40,576 bases of DNA from Lactobacillaceae bacterium (GTDB taxonomy: Bacteria; Bacillota; Bacilli; Lactobacillales; Lactobacillaceae): contig JAITPD010000045.1 in NCBI GenBank assembly GCA_031289615.1, forward strand, positions 1 through 40,576, given 5' to 3'. Each line of letters starts with the position of its first letter. Positions within the stretch are counted from its first letter, which is position 1. A model generated the notes under the pieces. That model did not search any database, had not been told where the DNA came from, and saw only the letters and a list, made by a program, of their open reading frames with translations. The position numbers and the translations under genes were made by a program. Below, piece by piece: positions 1 to 9,800 of the stretch.

Positions 1-123
1 AATCTAGCCGAAATTTTTCACGCGTGCTTTAGCGCCGTGAAATTGGCGAATTATTTCGCCATTCGGCATGAATCGTGCAGGGCAAATCCGAAACGTAAAG
101 AATCTTTAGCGGAGCTGATCAGC
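1..123. repeat. Palindromic intergenic repeat, copy A (module 2, cut by window edge)
   Basis: This stretch is nearly identical to the module 2 part of the repeats at 10800-10960 and 31260-31420, and is the reverse complement of 3510-3640. It contains the hairpin TTTCACGCG...CGTGAAA and ends in the shared AGAATCTTTAGCG block. It lies just beyond the stop of the OhrR-type gene. The left part of the element is outside the window. No coding potential is seen. Confidence 0.8.
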
Positions 124-148
124 CAAAAAACCTACAACCACCTACACA

Positions 149-586
149 TCACTCCGAAATATTGTTAAACAATTTCGTCGTCAACGTAAACAAATTCGCC
201 CATTCGTCATCACTGAGACCACTTTGATCAGTGAGCATCTTAGGCAGTGTCATTGCTTCCTCGCGTTTATCACGACCGGCCGGCAAAATATTCACCTGCA
301 CAACCCGCTCGTCATCTTGCATCCGAGTCCGCGAAAGAAACCCCTGGCCCTCCATCCGCTTGAGCAAAGGAGTCAACGTTCCTGATTCCAAATCTAGCAA
401 ACGCCCAATCTCGTTGACCGTCATTGGACTCTGATCGTACAAACTAACCAACACTAAATACTGCGGATAAGTCAGCCCCAGTTCCTTTAACATCGGGTTA
501 TACAACCGCTGAACTGCCCGCGAAGTCACGTATAACGCAAAGCACAGGTGGTTGTCGAGCGCAGTGTTTTCAAGTTCAAATTGCAT
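149..586 (-). CDS. ohrR: OhrR-type MarR family redox-sensing repressor
   Basis: A 145-residue winged-helix regulator. With the start chosen here, the only cysteine is Cys15 in the motif NHLCFALYV, exactly where OhrR carries its peroxide-sensing cysteine. The following TYPQYLVLVSL and SGTLTPLLKRME segments match the OhrR DNA-binding core. The family represses genes for organic hydroperoxide or hypochlorite defence until Cys15 is oxidised. A longer reading frame to 700 would overlap the upstream ABC-F gene and push the cysteine to residue 53. The ATG at 584-586 follows GGAAGAG at suitable distance and gives the family length. It is the last gene of a minus-strand unit with the ABC-F ATPase and the flavin oxidoreductase. 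No ohr gene is in the window, so the target is probably its own operon (inference). Confidence 0.82.
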   Translation of the reverse strand: MQFELENTALDNHLCFALYVTSRAVQRLYNPMLKELGLTYPQYLVLVSLYDQSPMTVNEIGRLLDLESGTLTPLLKRMEGQGFLSRTRMQDDERVVQVNILPAGRDKREEAMTLPKMLTDQSGLSDDEWANLFTLTTKLFNNISE

Positions 587-671
587 TCGCTTCTCTTCCA
601 ATCTTTTGTCTAGTAGCCAATTAAATTGTGCACCATTTAACGCGTTTTGTCCAGCCTCAACCATGTATCGG

Positions 672-2006
672 TCACATTTCCACCAAGCGTTCATTTTCAA
701 TTACAAAATTCGTAAATTCTAAGTCACTCACAAATTGCTGATTATGCGACACCAATATAACCGCTCCATGATACTGAACTAAAAAATCATGTAACGCATT
801 GATTGCTGACAAATCCAAAAAATTAGTAGGCTCATCCAAGATCAATAAATTAGCTTGAGTTAAAAGAGCTTTCACCAAACTGGTTCTGACACGTTGACCA
901 CCACTTAATGTCGCTACTTTTTGATAAATCATTTCACGACGGATCCCCATTGCACCCAAAAAATCACGTGCAATTTGTTCGTTTTCGACAGAAGTACTAA
1001 GAACATTTTCCAAAACAGTGGCGTGCTCATCCAAATTATCCAATTTTTGATCGAAATAACCGACTTTTGTTTTCTGCTGCAACGACAATTTATTCAAAAT
1101 ATGCTGAATGAACATCGTCTTTCCGACTCCGTTAACGCCGCTCAACAAAATTTTATCATTACCACGAAGCACAAGTTGTGGCTCACGAATCAATACTCTG
1201 CCATCCGGTGACAACACATCTTCATCCACCACACGAACTACAATTGTCTGAGCGCGTACATCCATTGTGTGCTGCAATTTCAGACTTTTCTTAACCTTTG
1301 GGCGTGCAACATTGCTTAGTTCATCAGCTCGCATCTGCATGCTATTGCCTTGTTTGTGCAGTTTTGCTTGTAAACTATCAGCCTTTAGTGAATTATGTTC
1401 TCGTTTGATCCTATCGCCGTGTTGGACCTTTTTCTGTGCTTCAAATCGCAGTTTTTGTGCATGCCGCCGACTGTCATTATATTTTTTCAAATCATCTGAA
1501 AATTGATGCTCGATCTTTTTTTGATACTCTTGATAACCCATCTGGAACTGCTGAACTTCTTGATTATTAAAAACCCAAAGACTATTTGCCATTGCTGTTA
1601 AAAAAAATTCATCGTGGGAGACCAAAATCAAAGTTCCATTAAAATGCTTCAGTACTTGAATCAACCACTCCTGATTCGCCATGTCCAAATTCGAAGTTGG
1701 CTCATCTAAAATCAAAATGTCAGGTTGGCGTTTCAAAGCTTCAAGAATGCTCCTTTTCATTTGTTGGCCACCGCTTTCAGCACGCCCGTCATTATTGAAT
1801 TGCGGTACATATTCAATCAAACCATCAGCTGTGATTGAACCAGTATAATCCATATCATCACCGATAATCATTTTCATAAGCGTTGATTTGCCCGCGCCAT
1901 TATCGCCCAAAACTCCGACAATATCTCCACCATTCACGTTTAGTTTAGTTGCTTGGAACAATAATTCGTTGTTTGCTTGTTTATCGACATTTTTAATGTG
2001 TATCAT
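672..2006 (-). CDS. ABC-F family ATPase (ribosome-associated, Vga/Msr-like layout)
   Basis: A 444-residue protein with two ATP-binding domains and no membrane segment, the hallmark of ABC-F proteins that act on the ribosome. Domain 1 has Walker A GDNGAGKST (34-42), signature SGGQQ (78-82) and Walker B LILDEP (98-103). Domain 2 has GVNGVGKT (about 290-297), LSGGQ (about 367-371) and LILDEP (about 388-393). The spacing from Walker A to signature in domain 1 is unusually short (about 40 residues), as in antibiotic-resistance ABC-Fs such as Vga and Msr. A basic, probably helical linker lies around 160-245. The ATG at 2004-2006 is preferred over an upstream TTG because AGAAAG sits 9-10 bases before it. 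It lies between the oxidoreductase and ohrR. The family is certain; whether it protects ribosomes from a drug is not shown by the sequence. Confidence 0.85.
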   Translation of the reverse strand: MIHIKNVDKQANNELLFQATKLNVNGGDIVGVLGDNGAGKSTLMKMIIGDDMDYTGSITADGLIEYVPQFNNDGRAESGGQQMKRSILEALKRQPDILILDEPTSNLDMANQEWLIQVLKHFNGTLILVSHDEFFLTAMANSLWVFNNQEVQQFQMGYQEYQKKIEHQFSDDLKKYNDSRRHAQKLRFEAQKKVQHGDRIKREHNSLKADSLQAKLHKQGNSMQMRADELSNVARPKVKKSLKLQHTMDVRAQTIVVRVVDEDVLSPDGRVLIREPQLVLRGNDKILLSGVNGVGKTMFIQHILNKLSLQQKTKVGYFDQKLDNLDEHATVLENVLSTSVENEQIARDFLGAMGIRREMIYQKVATLSGGQRVRTSLVKALLTQANLLILDEPTNFLDLSAINALHDFLVQYHGAVILVSHNQQFVSDLEFTNFVIENERLVEM

Positions 2007-2061
2007 AAAGGCCAACTTTCTTTGCTTTTAACCACTCGCCTCAATCCATGTTCTTCGTTAC

Positions 2062-3405
2062 CTACACATTGCGCGACGTCATATACTGCAATGATGGGAA
2101 CAGCCAGACGAACTGATCCATCGCCTGCCGATCCATTTTCAACTGCGCATATGGCAAAAGTCCATTAATCTCATCCTCTGCCTCGTAACCAATCGCAGCC
2201 GCACCAATCAACAAATTATCATCGCCATAAACCAGCGTAATTTCGCCTTCTGTTTCGTTTTGCAAGAACTTAAACCAATCACCCGAGCTAGGCAAAATCT
2301 TCACTTGATGCCCCGCTTCATCAACTCCATCGACGACCAAACCAACTGGCATTGTTCCAAACTGTGCAATCCGTGGAATCGTGAACGCCACCCGTGGAAT
2401 ATATGGATATACAATCGCTTCTGTGATCTCACCTGTGAAGACGTGCCCAAGATACTTTGATTCGAAAGCTGCTACCGGCGTAATATCTGGCTGATGATGA
2501 TTTGTCACATCGCCGGTTGCGTAAATATTTGGCACAGTGGTATGCAAAAATTCATCAACTTCAATCCAACCATTTCCATCGACTTGCACATCCGTATTCT
2601 CTAGACCCAGATGATCTGCATTTGAAGTCCGGCCAGTTGCATCTACCACGTAATCTGTTGCTGGCAACTTTTCTCCATTTGCCGTCAAAACAATCCCTTG
2701 CGCCGTTTGTTCAGCTTGCTCAAGAGTACTACCATAAATAATTTTCACACCTTGCTTGGTCAAAACATCCGCCATGCGCGCCACGTAATTTGGATAAAAG
2801 TCCTTGAGAATTTGTTGTCCACGAACCAAGATTGTCACATCTGCGCCAGCTTCTGCACTAATCGAAGCGAGCTCAACTGCAATCAATCCGCCACCGATTA
2901 AAGTAATCTTATTTGGCATCTCTGGCATATCCAAAAAATCATCACTCGTCTTGAATAACTCAGCACCAGGAATATCCAAATGATGCGCACGAGTTCCAGC
3001 AGCAATCACAATCTTGTCCGCTTGATATTCGACACCGGCAACCACGACTGTTTGATTATCCTTAAACTCTGCGTGCCCCTTGATGACCGTCACAGAATTT
3101 TTCTCAAGCTTCGTCCGGTTATTGTGGTCCTGTTGCCCAATAATTTCTTGCTTCACCTTCATCAAATCTGGCCAGTTGGTTGTGAGCTCATTGTTGAAAA
3201 CACGGCCAACCATTCCATCTGTCAAATGCTTGAGCAAAAACGGCCGATCTAGCAAAATTTTGGCATTGCATCCTCGATTTGAACATACGCCACCAAACTT
3301 ATCTTCCTCAATCACCGCAACATTTAGCCCCTTTTGCGCCATTGGAATAGCTCCGTTCCATGCACCTTGTCCAGAACCAATAAATAATACATCAAATTTA
3401 CTCAT
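2062..3405 (-). CDS. FAD-dependent pyridine nucleotide-disulfide oxidoreductase
   Basis: A 447-residue class I flavoprotein. FAD-binding GSGQGAWNG is near residue 10, the redox-active pair C41-SNRG-C46 follows, and the second nucleotide fold has GGGLIAVELA near 172. The FAD motif YATGD lies in the middle. Family members transfer electrons from NAD(P)H to disulfides or metal ions. The C-terminal catalytic His-Glu dyad normally seen as HPTxxE is replaced by FPSLQY, a change shared with mercuric-reductase-like proteins. The substrate may therefore not be a simple disulfide (inference). The start is the ATG at 3403-3405, with AAGGGG upstream. It is the first gene of a unit with the ABC-F ATPase and an OhrR-type regulator, which suggests oxidative or electrophile stress control. 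Confidence 0.85.
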   Translation of the reverse strand: MSKFDVLFIGSGQGAWNGAIPMAQKGLNVAVIEEDKFGGVCSNRGCNAKILLDRPFLLKHLTDGMVGRVFNNELTTNWPDLMKVKQEIIGQQDHNNRTKLEKNSVTVIKGHAEFKDNQTVVVAGVEYQADKIVIAAGTRAHHLDIPGAELFKTSDDFLDMPEMPNKITLIGGGLIAVELASISAEAGADVTILVRGQQILKDFYPNYVARMADVLTKQGVKIIYGSTLEQAEQTAQGIVLTANGEKLPATDYVVDATGRTSNADHLGLENTDVQVDGNGWIEVDEFLHTTVPNIYATGDVTNHHQPDITPVAAFESKYLGHVFTGEITEAIVYPYIPRVAFTIPRIAQFGTMPVGLVVDGVDEAGHQVKILPSSGDWFKFLQNETEGEITLVYGDDNLLIGAAAIGYEAEDEINGLLPYAQLKMDRQAMDQFVWLFPSLQYMTSRNV

Positions 3406-3435
3406 AATCAATTTCCCCTTTGTCTGTTTTTTGCT

Positions 3436-3944
3436 TAATGCGTAGTGCTAGTAGTGAGTTATTCATTGCTTGATCAGCTTCGCAACTTGGTCATTTCTCA
3501 CTTGCAACATGCTCAGCTTCGCTAAAGATTCTTTACGTTTCGGATTAGCCCTGCACGATTCATGGCGAATGGCAAAATAATTTGCCAATTTCACGGCGCT
3601 AAAGCACGCGTGAAAAAACGTTCGCCTAGATTCGGCAAGGGCTGGTCATCCGACGACAGAATTGCTTCGCTGAACAACACAAGCACTTGCCCATTTCATT
3701 CAAAGCGTGGTGGATTGAGATGACGATAGTAGGTGATCAAGCGAGGTAGCGGCACCAATTTGACTAAATTTCGGTCTGCCGAAATTAAAAGTCAAATGGG
3801 ACCGTGTCGCCACTTACTATCTTTATCGAAAATACAACACGCAAGTGAGAAATGGCTAAGTTAGCAATTGGAACCAAATTGCAAAGCTGAGCATGCCACA
3901 AGCGAGAAATGGCCAAAACATTAAATTTCCAGCACTACGCATTA
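3436..3944. repeat. Palindromic intergenic repeat, copy B, with 14-bp perfect terminal inverted repeats
   Basis: The ends TAATGCGTAGTGCT (3436-3449) and AGCACTACGCATTA (3931-3944) are exact inverted repeats. Inside them a second inverted pair, GGTCATTTCTCACTTGC near 3490 and its partner near 3890-3915, flanks two palindromic modules. Module 2 is at about 3515-3685 and module 1 at about 3685-3865. Module 1 folds on itself: GATAGTAGGTG near 3728 pairs with CACTTACTATC near 3812, with an ATTTCGG...CCGAAAT tip. No protein is plausible here. The element fills the gap between the redox unit and the pilin unit. Confidence 0.85.
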
Positions 3945-4001
3945 CTTCCTATCTCTATTATAGATTTTTTTAGCAAAATAAACTTTTAATAACCATCCAA
4001 A

Positions 4002-4044
4002 ACAAAAAACCACCCTCACCCGCCCAAAGCGAATGAAGGTAGTT
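4002..4044 (-). terminator. Intrinsic terminator of the pilin unit
   Basis: On the minus strand a 16-bp stem with GU pairs (4029-4044 with 4008-4023) and a 5-base loop is followed by a run of T. It lies 30 bases beyond the stop of the downstream pilin gene. Confidence 0.85.
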
Positions 4045-4074
4045 TAGTTTTAGCTTTCTCTCAAAGCCGCGTGA

Positions 4075-6864
4075 TTAGTCGTTACGCCCAAACTTTGCGC
4101 GTAGCTTTCCGGCATTCAACATGAAGAACATGATGAGACCGACAATCATCAATCCGATCAATCCAACCCAACCAGTCTTTGGCAAGATGCCTCCGAATGG
4201 ATCGTTTGGATCACCAAGCTTGTAGTTGGCAACAAAGATGTCACCTTCGCCCGCTTGACCATTGATAATTCCCTTATCAGTCCGCGTCAACGTGAACTCA
4301 TAAGGCTTCTCCAAGAGCTTGTAGCCAGTTGGCGCACTCTTTTCGATCAATTGATAATTTCCGCCTGCCAAACCACAGTATTGCAAATAACCATCTGATC
4401 CTGAAATGTGCGTTGTCGCATTTGCTTCAGCCAGAGTCCAGACCACGTCACCCATTGGAGAGTTAGCATCTGAATCCATCATCGGCATTGGCATTTCAGT
4501 TGTAGCGTCCGCGTGCATGAAGTAAACATAACGCGTCTTACCGGCTGCAACATCTGACTTCAATTGTGCAATATCTGCCGCGCTCGCTGTTCCCTTGTAA
4601 CTAGGATATGCAGCGCTTGAATACAATGCGTTCAAAATCGTGCTAATGTTTGCGCTCGTTACTTGGTAAGCTAAGTTAAATCCGGCACCAGCCAAACCAT
4701 TTGTGATCAGGTTGTTCTTCAAAGTTGGTGTTCCGTCGGTTTTAACGATTTCCCAACCAGCTGTGAATGTGTGCGTCTTGTCCTTAGCTGTTCCCTTAGT
4801 AAAGGTTGAAGCCCAGAGCAGTTCCACGTTGTTGACAATGTCGCCCGATTGAGCAGCAGTGTTTGCAAACGCGTCCATCGTCCAGTTCAACTTCCATGAA
4901 CCATCTTTGGCACCATCTGCAAGCAAGTCTTCCATCTTTTCTTGGAGCCATGTTCGCAAATCAGCGTTCAATGATAGCAATGCATACCCATCTTCAACTG
5001 CCTTGCTTTGGTCAACTGTCCGTGAGGCTGCATCGAATGTGTAGACTGAAGTTTTTCCAGCCAATTCAATGTTAGCAGTAGCAGGTAAGTCAGCATTGGT
5101 CTTGGTTACAGTTGGCGCAGTCGCTGCATCGTAGGCAATCGCATTGCCATTAACCGTTGACCCAGCTTCGTTACTTGTATAACCAATTCCTTCGCCAGAA
5201 TCGTGTTCTAACTCAGCAACTCCAAGTGCGTTACGAGGATACAAGTTTTGCATCATCTCAAACAATGAAATGCTTTGTGTCTTGCCGTTCTTGTCAGTAT
5301 AAGTTAATGCTAACTTAGCATCAGTCCAATTTGAGTTGTAAGGAATCGTATCCAATAAATCATATTGGCTGTATGACCCGACATTGCGGTTCAACGTTGA
5401 GTTAATCACCCATTGGAAGATTTGTCCACGAGCAACACCTTGTGAATTATCACCAGTATTTGGCTCATTGAGACCATACGTCTTGCCATTGACAGTCACT
5501 GCTTTGTCCACAGTTGGCGCATCATAATCTTCAAAGGATGTTTCACCCGCTCCAATAATGATCGTCTTGTCTTCAGGGTCAACTTCTTCAGAAATCTCAA
5601 CTGCGTGAATCCCAGGATATTGGTTAGTTCCGTCAAAGACTGGGTCAACCAAATATGGTGCAGGAACATAAATTTCAGCAATGAAGTATGATGCCCCGGC
5701 ATTCATGATTGAAACTGGGTCATCATCCGAGCTAAATGTTGCTATTCCTGTTGCGTCCGTCGTACTAGTTAAGAATTTGGTTGAGCCCAAATATTTCTTA
5801 ACAATATCATCCGCTTTTGTCGGATTATCTTTTAAATCTGTGATGATTTTTTGCACGTTGGCATAGAGTTCGTCAATGTTAACCGCATCTTGCCTTACTG
5901 CTAGGAACTGAGCGCCCTTAATCTTCTTAGCTGTTTCTGCGTCAGTCTTAGTTACCTTAATGGTTGCCGGGTCATATTGCTTGGCAAACAAATGCAAAGA
6001 ATTATTTCCCGTGGCGTCATAGTAGTAATCACTAGCCTTATCAGAAACTGGGTTCATCATTGGCAATTGAATAATCATAGGCACAGCGAATGTTGATTCC
6101 ATCGCTGGATCCTTATATGACGTAATCGCTTGCTTAATAACCCAAGTACCATTGTCTAAGATAAACTTAGTAGTACCGTTGCTATCAGTTGGCTCTGAAT
6201 ACTTAACAACTTTTTGAGCTTCATCGTTTTCGTCAGTGATGACACCGCGTTCAAGCCAGTATGCTAACACCTTATCACGAACCAATTCGTTCAAAGCGAT
6301 AAACGACTCAACTGGCAATTCACCCAAAGCGTAATTGTATTCCAGAGTCCAAGGACTAATCTTTGCGTTATCGGTCTCTTCTAAGTTGTCACCTTCAGTA
6401 TATGTTCCACCGTAGTACGTATCAACCTTGTGAGTTCCGTAAATGTCACTCCATTTGATGTCGATGTCTTTACCGGTTGGCGAAACATCCGCATCCAAGT
6501 GCCCAACCACTTCATCTGAAATAATTGGCTTGAAATCAGTTGCTTTTGTACCTTGCTTAACAACATAATCTGGCAACTTAAAGGCATAGAATGTCTTACC
6601 TTCCTGAGGTCGCCAATCTGAAATACGATTATTTTCTGCATCGTATTCTTCCATTGACTCCCAGAAGTCGGCTTCAGTTCCGTTACCCCAGTAGATGTGC
6701 TTATTCATGTTTTCCTTTGTCGCATAGTTGGCAACGGAATGAATAATTACTTCTGTCTCTGTTGGTCGGTTGTTTTTAGTTGTGGCATAGATTGGTTGAA
6801 TCGTTGCTACCAACAAAGGTAGGATCAGCGTGACAATCAGTGCCAGGTTTTTAAATTTTTTCAT
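4075..6864 (-). CDS. LPXTG-anchored pilin, SpaH/EbpB-like backbone subunit
   Basis: A 929-residue secreted, wall-anchored protein. It has an N-terminal signal peptide (KKFKNLALIV plus a hydrophobic stretch to about residue 27) and a C-terminal sorting signal LPKTG (894-898) with a membrane helix and a basic tail. A fimbrial isopeptide (D2-type) domain follows about residue 480, shown by FQWVINS and YDLLDTIPYNSNW. SpaA/Cna-B-like repeats begin near IKVTKTDAE (about 302) and end in the E-box-like IEKSAPTGY. FAKQ around Lys295 aligns with YAKN of the paralogue at 11220-13931, so Lys295 is a candidate pilin-motif lysine. The matching first-domain E-box (ILETNAP in the paralogue) is here VIKQAIT, so that Glu is lost. 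GGAGAT precedes the ATG, 9 bases after the larger pilin-like gene, so the two are one transcript. Confidence 0.88.
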   Translation of the reverse strand: MKKFKNLALIVTLILPLLVATIQPIYATTKNNRPTETEVIIHSVANYATKENMNKHIYWGNGTEADFWESMEEYDAENNRISDWRPQEGKTFYAFKLPDYVVKQGTKATDFKPIISDEVVGHLDADVSPTGKDIDIKWSDIYGTHKVDTYYGGTYTEGDNLEETDNAKISPWTLEYNYALGELPVESFIALNELVRDKVLAYWLERGVITDENDEAQKVVKYSEPTDSNGTTKFILDNGTWVIKQAITSYKDPAMESTFAVPMIIQLPMMNPVSDKASDYYYDATGNNSLHLFAKQYDPATIKVTKTDAETAKKIKGAQFLAVRQDAVNIDELYANVQKIITDLKDNPTKADDIVKKYLGSTKFLTSTTDATGIATFSSDDDPVSIMNAGASYFIAEIYVPAPYLVDPVFDGTNQYPGIHAVEISEEVDPEDKTIIIGAGETSFEDYDAPTVDKAVTVNGKTYGLNEPNTGDNSQGVARGQIFQWVINSTLNRNVGSYSQYDLLDTIPYNSNWTDAKLALTYTDKNGKTQSISLFEMMQNLYPRNALGVAELEHDSGEGIGYTSNEAGSTVNGNAIAYDAATAPTVTKTNADLPATANIELAGKTSVYTFDAASRTVDQSKAVEDGYALLSLNADLRTWLQEKMEDLLADGAKDGSWKLNWTMDAFANTAAQSGDIVNNVELLWASTFTKGTAKDKTHTFTAGWEIVKTDGTPTLKNNLITNGLAGAGFNLAYQVTSANISTILNALYSSAAYPSYKGTASAADIAQLKSDVAAGKTRYVYFMHADATTEMPMPMMDSDANSPMGDVVWTLAEANATTHISGSDGYLQYCGLAGGNYQLIEKSAPTGYKLLEKPYEFTLTRTDKGIINGQAGEGDIFVANYKLGDPNDPFGGILPKTGWVGLIGLMIVGLIMFFMLNAGKLRAKFGRND

Positions 6865-6873
6865 TTTAATCTC

Positions 6874-9800
6874 CTAACGTCGTCCGCGCTTCACAATAGC
6901 GAATGCAACTAATCCCGCCCCGATAACCAAGAAGGCTACCAGTCCAATTGCCCCTGTCTTAGGGAAAATTGACTTTTCATAATTTTTGATGGCTAAGGTT
7001 CCAAGGAATTCTCCTTCTGCACCTTGAGTCACTCGTAACTCACTCGTTGTAAATAACCCAACTGGATTGTACAAATGTTCACCATATTTATGATACTTAA
7101 CAAAGACCACATCATCTGGTGCTTCACGAGTTAACGTTGTTTGTTGATCCAACCCAGACGTTTCAGCCAACAAGAGCCAATCAGCATACGTCATTACTTG
7201 GAAGTAAACTGATTCGCTTTCCAAGATGTGTCCATCAGGTGCCTTAGTTTCCTTAATCTCATAGGTGACATTGAATGCCAGGTCTCCAGATTGAATTGGT
7301 GCTCCTGTTGCATCGTTCAAAGCAATATAATCAGTGTTTGTATCAGCAACGCGGTATCCAAATTCTGAACCAACCAATGGATTACCTTCTGCATCTAACT
7401 TACTAATCAAGATGTGTGTACTCTTCTTAGTATTTTGCACCTTAGTATAGTAGATATTTTCAGTCGCCGTTCCACGTGACTCAAATTCTAGCTCACCATT
7501 TGGATCGCTCATAACACCAAGTTCATTGACAACAATCGTGTACTTTCCATCGCCATCTTTGTCATAGCCAATGGGTACGCCGGTTTCTTCTAGTTCATAT
7601 TGACCGGGGGCTAAATTCTCCCAAGTCCACAGTGCTCCTGGATGTGCATTTGGCGTTTCCAACTCAGGTGTCGTAAGCGCAGGTTGTTCGACCGTGTCAT
7701 TCACATAATCCCAATCATGCGTCCTATTCAAAGTGAACTCCAGCCCTTCAGGTGAAAGGATAGTTTGTCCATTTGCGTCAGTCTTTTCAACTTGAAGCGC
7801 ACTCTCGATTGGTGTGATACTGTTCTTGACGTCGTTGGTCTTCTTATTTGAAATATTGGTAACCATGTCCGCGCTATTCACAAATGCATAGGCGTGATCT
7901 GGATCCGCATCAGTCTTTACATATAGAAGGAAAGCGATATCGTTTCCGTTGAAATCAATATTGTAAATCCCATGGTTTGGCTCTTGGCTCAGGTTAATTG
8001 TAACTTCAGTCCGTCCGCCCACAACTCGGGTCGTAACAGTGAAATCAGTTCCTTGAACCAAAAGCTGACCATTAGTGTCAAAGACCTTTGCGCTGACAAA
8101 TTCAATTTGTGCTGGCAACAAGTCAACCATCTTGATCATGTCAGGCTTGGCAATTGAGTCAACCCCGATCCGGTAAGTTGGTTGGAAGATCCAGTAGTTG
8201 AAGTTCAACATACCATTAGCATCCGGAACTAGTTGATCCTTCAAATTAATGTCATACGCGTTATCTCCAGCATCCAACCCATTCCCATCAGAAACAGGAG
8301 TGTATGGAGTCGACTTTTCAACTGACGTATCGCCATTTTCTGCAGCTGTTTCGTTGGCAGTATTCTTCCCCGTCACAGCTGTATTGTAATCTGATGAATC
8401 AGGATTAGTCTTAACTGGCCGTGTGACAGACTTCTTAGGATCTGGCAAATTAAGCGCGTGATTGGCGGCACTTGAAATCGATTGCCAAGTGTTACCAGTT
8501 CCTGAGTATAAGCGGAACTTATATTCTGTTCCGTAAATCTTATATGAAAGAGATCCTCGTTCAAATGTGTTTGATCCCAGTTCATCAATCCAACGATTAT
8601 ATGGATCACTCATCCAGTTCGGCAAAGTTCCACTTGGGAAATAATATCCGTGGGTTGTTGAATACCACTTCTTTAGCCCAGCATCATATTGCATGGCTGT
8701 TTTAGCACCATTTCCTGCTGAAGCACTTGTCAACGCGTTTGCAGTTGCAGTTTCGTTGATTGTTGTACTTCCGTTGTTCAACTGTGAAACTGATTCAGCC
8801 CACAGAGTTCGGTTACCATTTACAATTCCGTAATCAGACGTTCCCCAACTAAAGATTCCCCCAGAGCTACCAAAGTTATTCAATGAAGCAAAAGTAAGTT
8901 GCGCCTTTGAAACTTCTTGTTCATTTTCGATTCGATTGTCGACATCAATCTTATCTGTAAATGTGCTCTTACCATCAATTACTTGCATCCGGTAGAAATG
9001 AATTTCCACATCAAGTGAAGCAATTCCTTGGTAAATCAAACCTGAATACAAGTTATTTGGTACATCAATGAATTTAAACTTAGAAACATCGCTGACGTTT
9101 GTTACTCCACTAGCAGGTAGAATGTTTGACACGTTCATCACTGCTCCGATGGCATGCAAGTTACCATCTGGATCAACATAACTACCAACGTTGTCATACG
9201 TTACACTAAATTGGAAGCCGTTCATTGCAGCATCATTTTTAAAACTAACAAAGTATGATGAACGGTTATTTCCATCAGTACTATTATTTTCATATTGACT
9301 GTGGTACTTTGTCTTAACTTCGCGATAAAACGAAACAGGCCCTTGGTTTGTTCCATTATATTGCGTTTGGTCTGAATCATAATTCTGACCACCTTGACGA
9401 CCACTCAACATCCATTGACCATACGTCAACCCAGCATCACCACCGTCAATCTTACCAACAGCTGCATTGAACTTTTTGGTAACCATGACGTTGTTTAGTT
9501 GAGCAGCTTGGTTGTTATAGCCACCAATTGAATTTGGGCTTTCGACTTGTGCGACGTCATTTCCCTGTGACCAGAATTGGAAATTATCAGGATCAGTCAC
9601 GCCACTCGTCTTGTTGACAGGTGTCGTTGAAGTGCTTCGGTCAATCAAAACCGCTTCAACTGTTTCTGCCTTGATGTTTGGCAAGTTATTGTAAGTTGTT
9701 CGAGGATCAGTCGTAACGTACCCTTTTCCATCGCTAGGCATTGGCCCAACTAATGGCGCAACCGCAGTAGCTTCACTCGCTTCAACTTCCTTGAAATCAA

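Noticed and set aside
149-700. 183-residue start for the MarR regulator
   Set aside because: It would overlap the ABC-F gene and place the sensing cysteine at 53; the 145-residue start puts it at 15 as in OhrR.
3080-3445. 121-codon plus-strand ORF
   Set aside because: Antisense to the flavin oxidoreductase.
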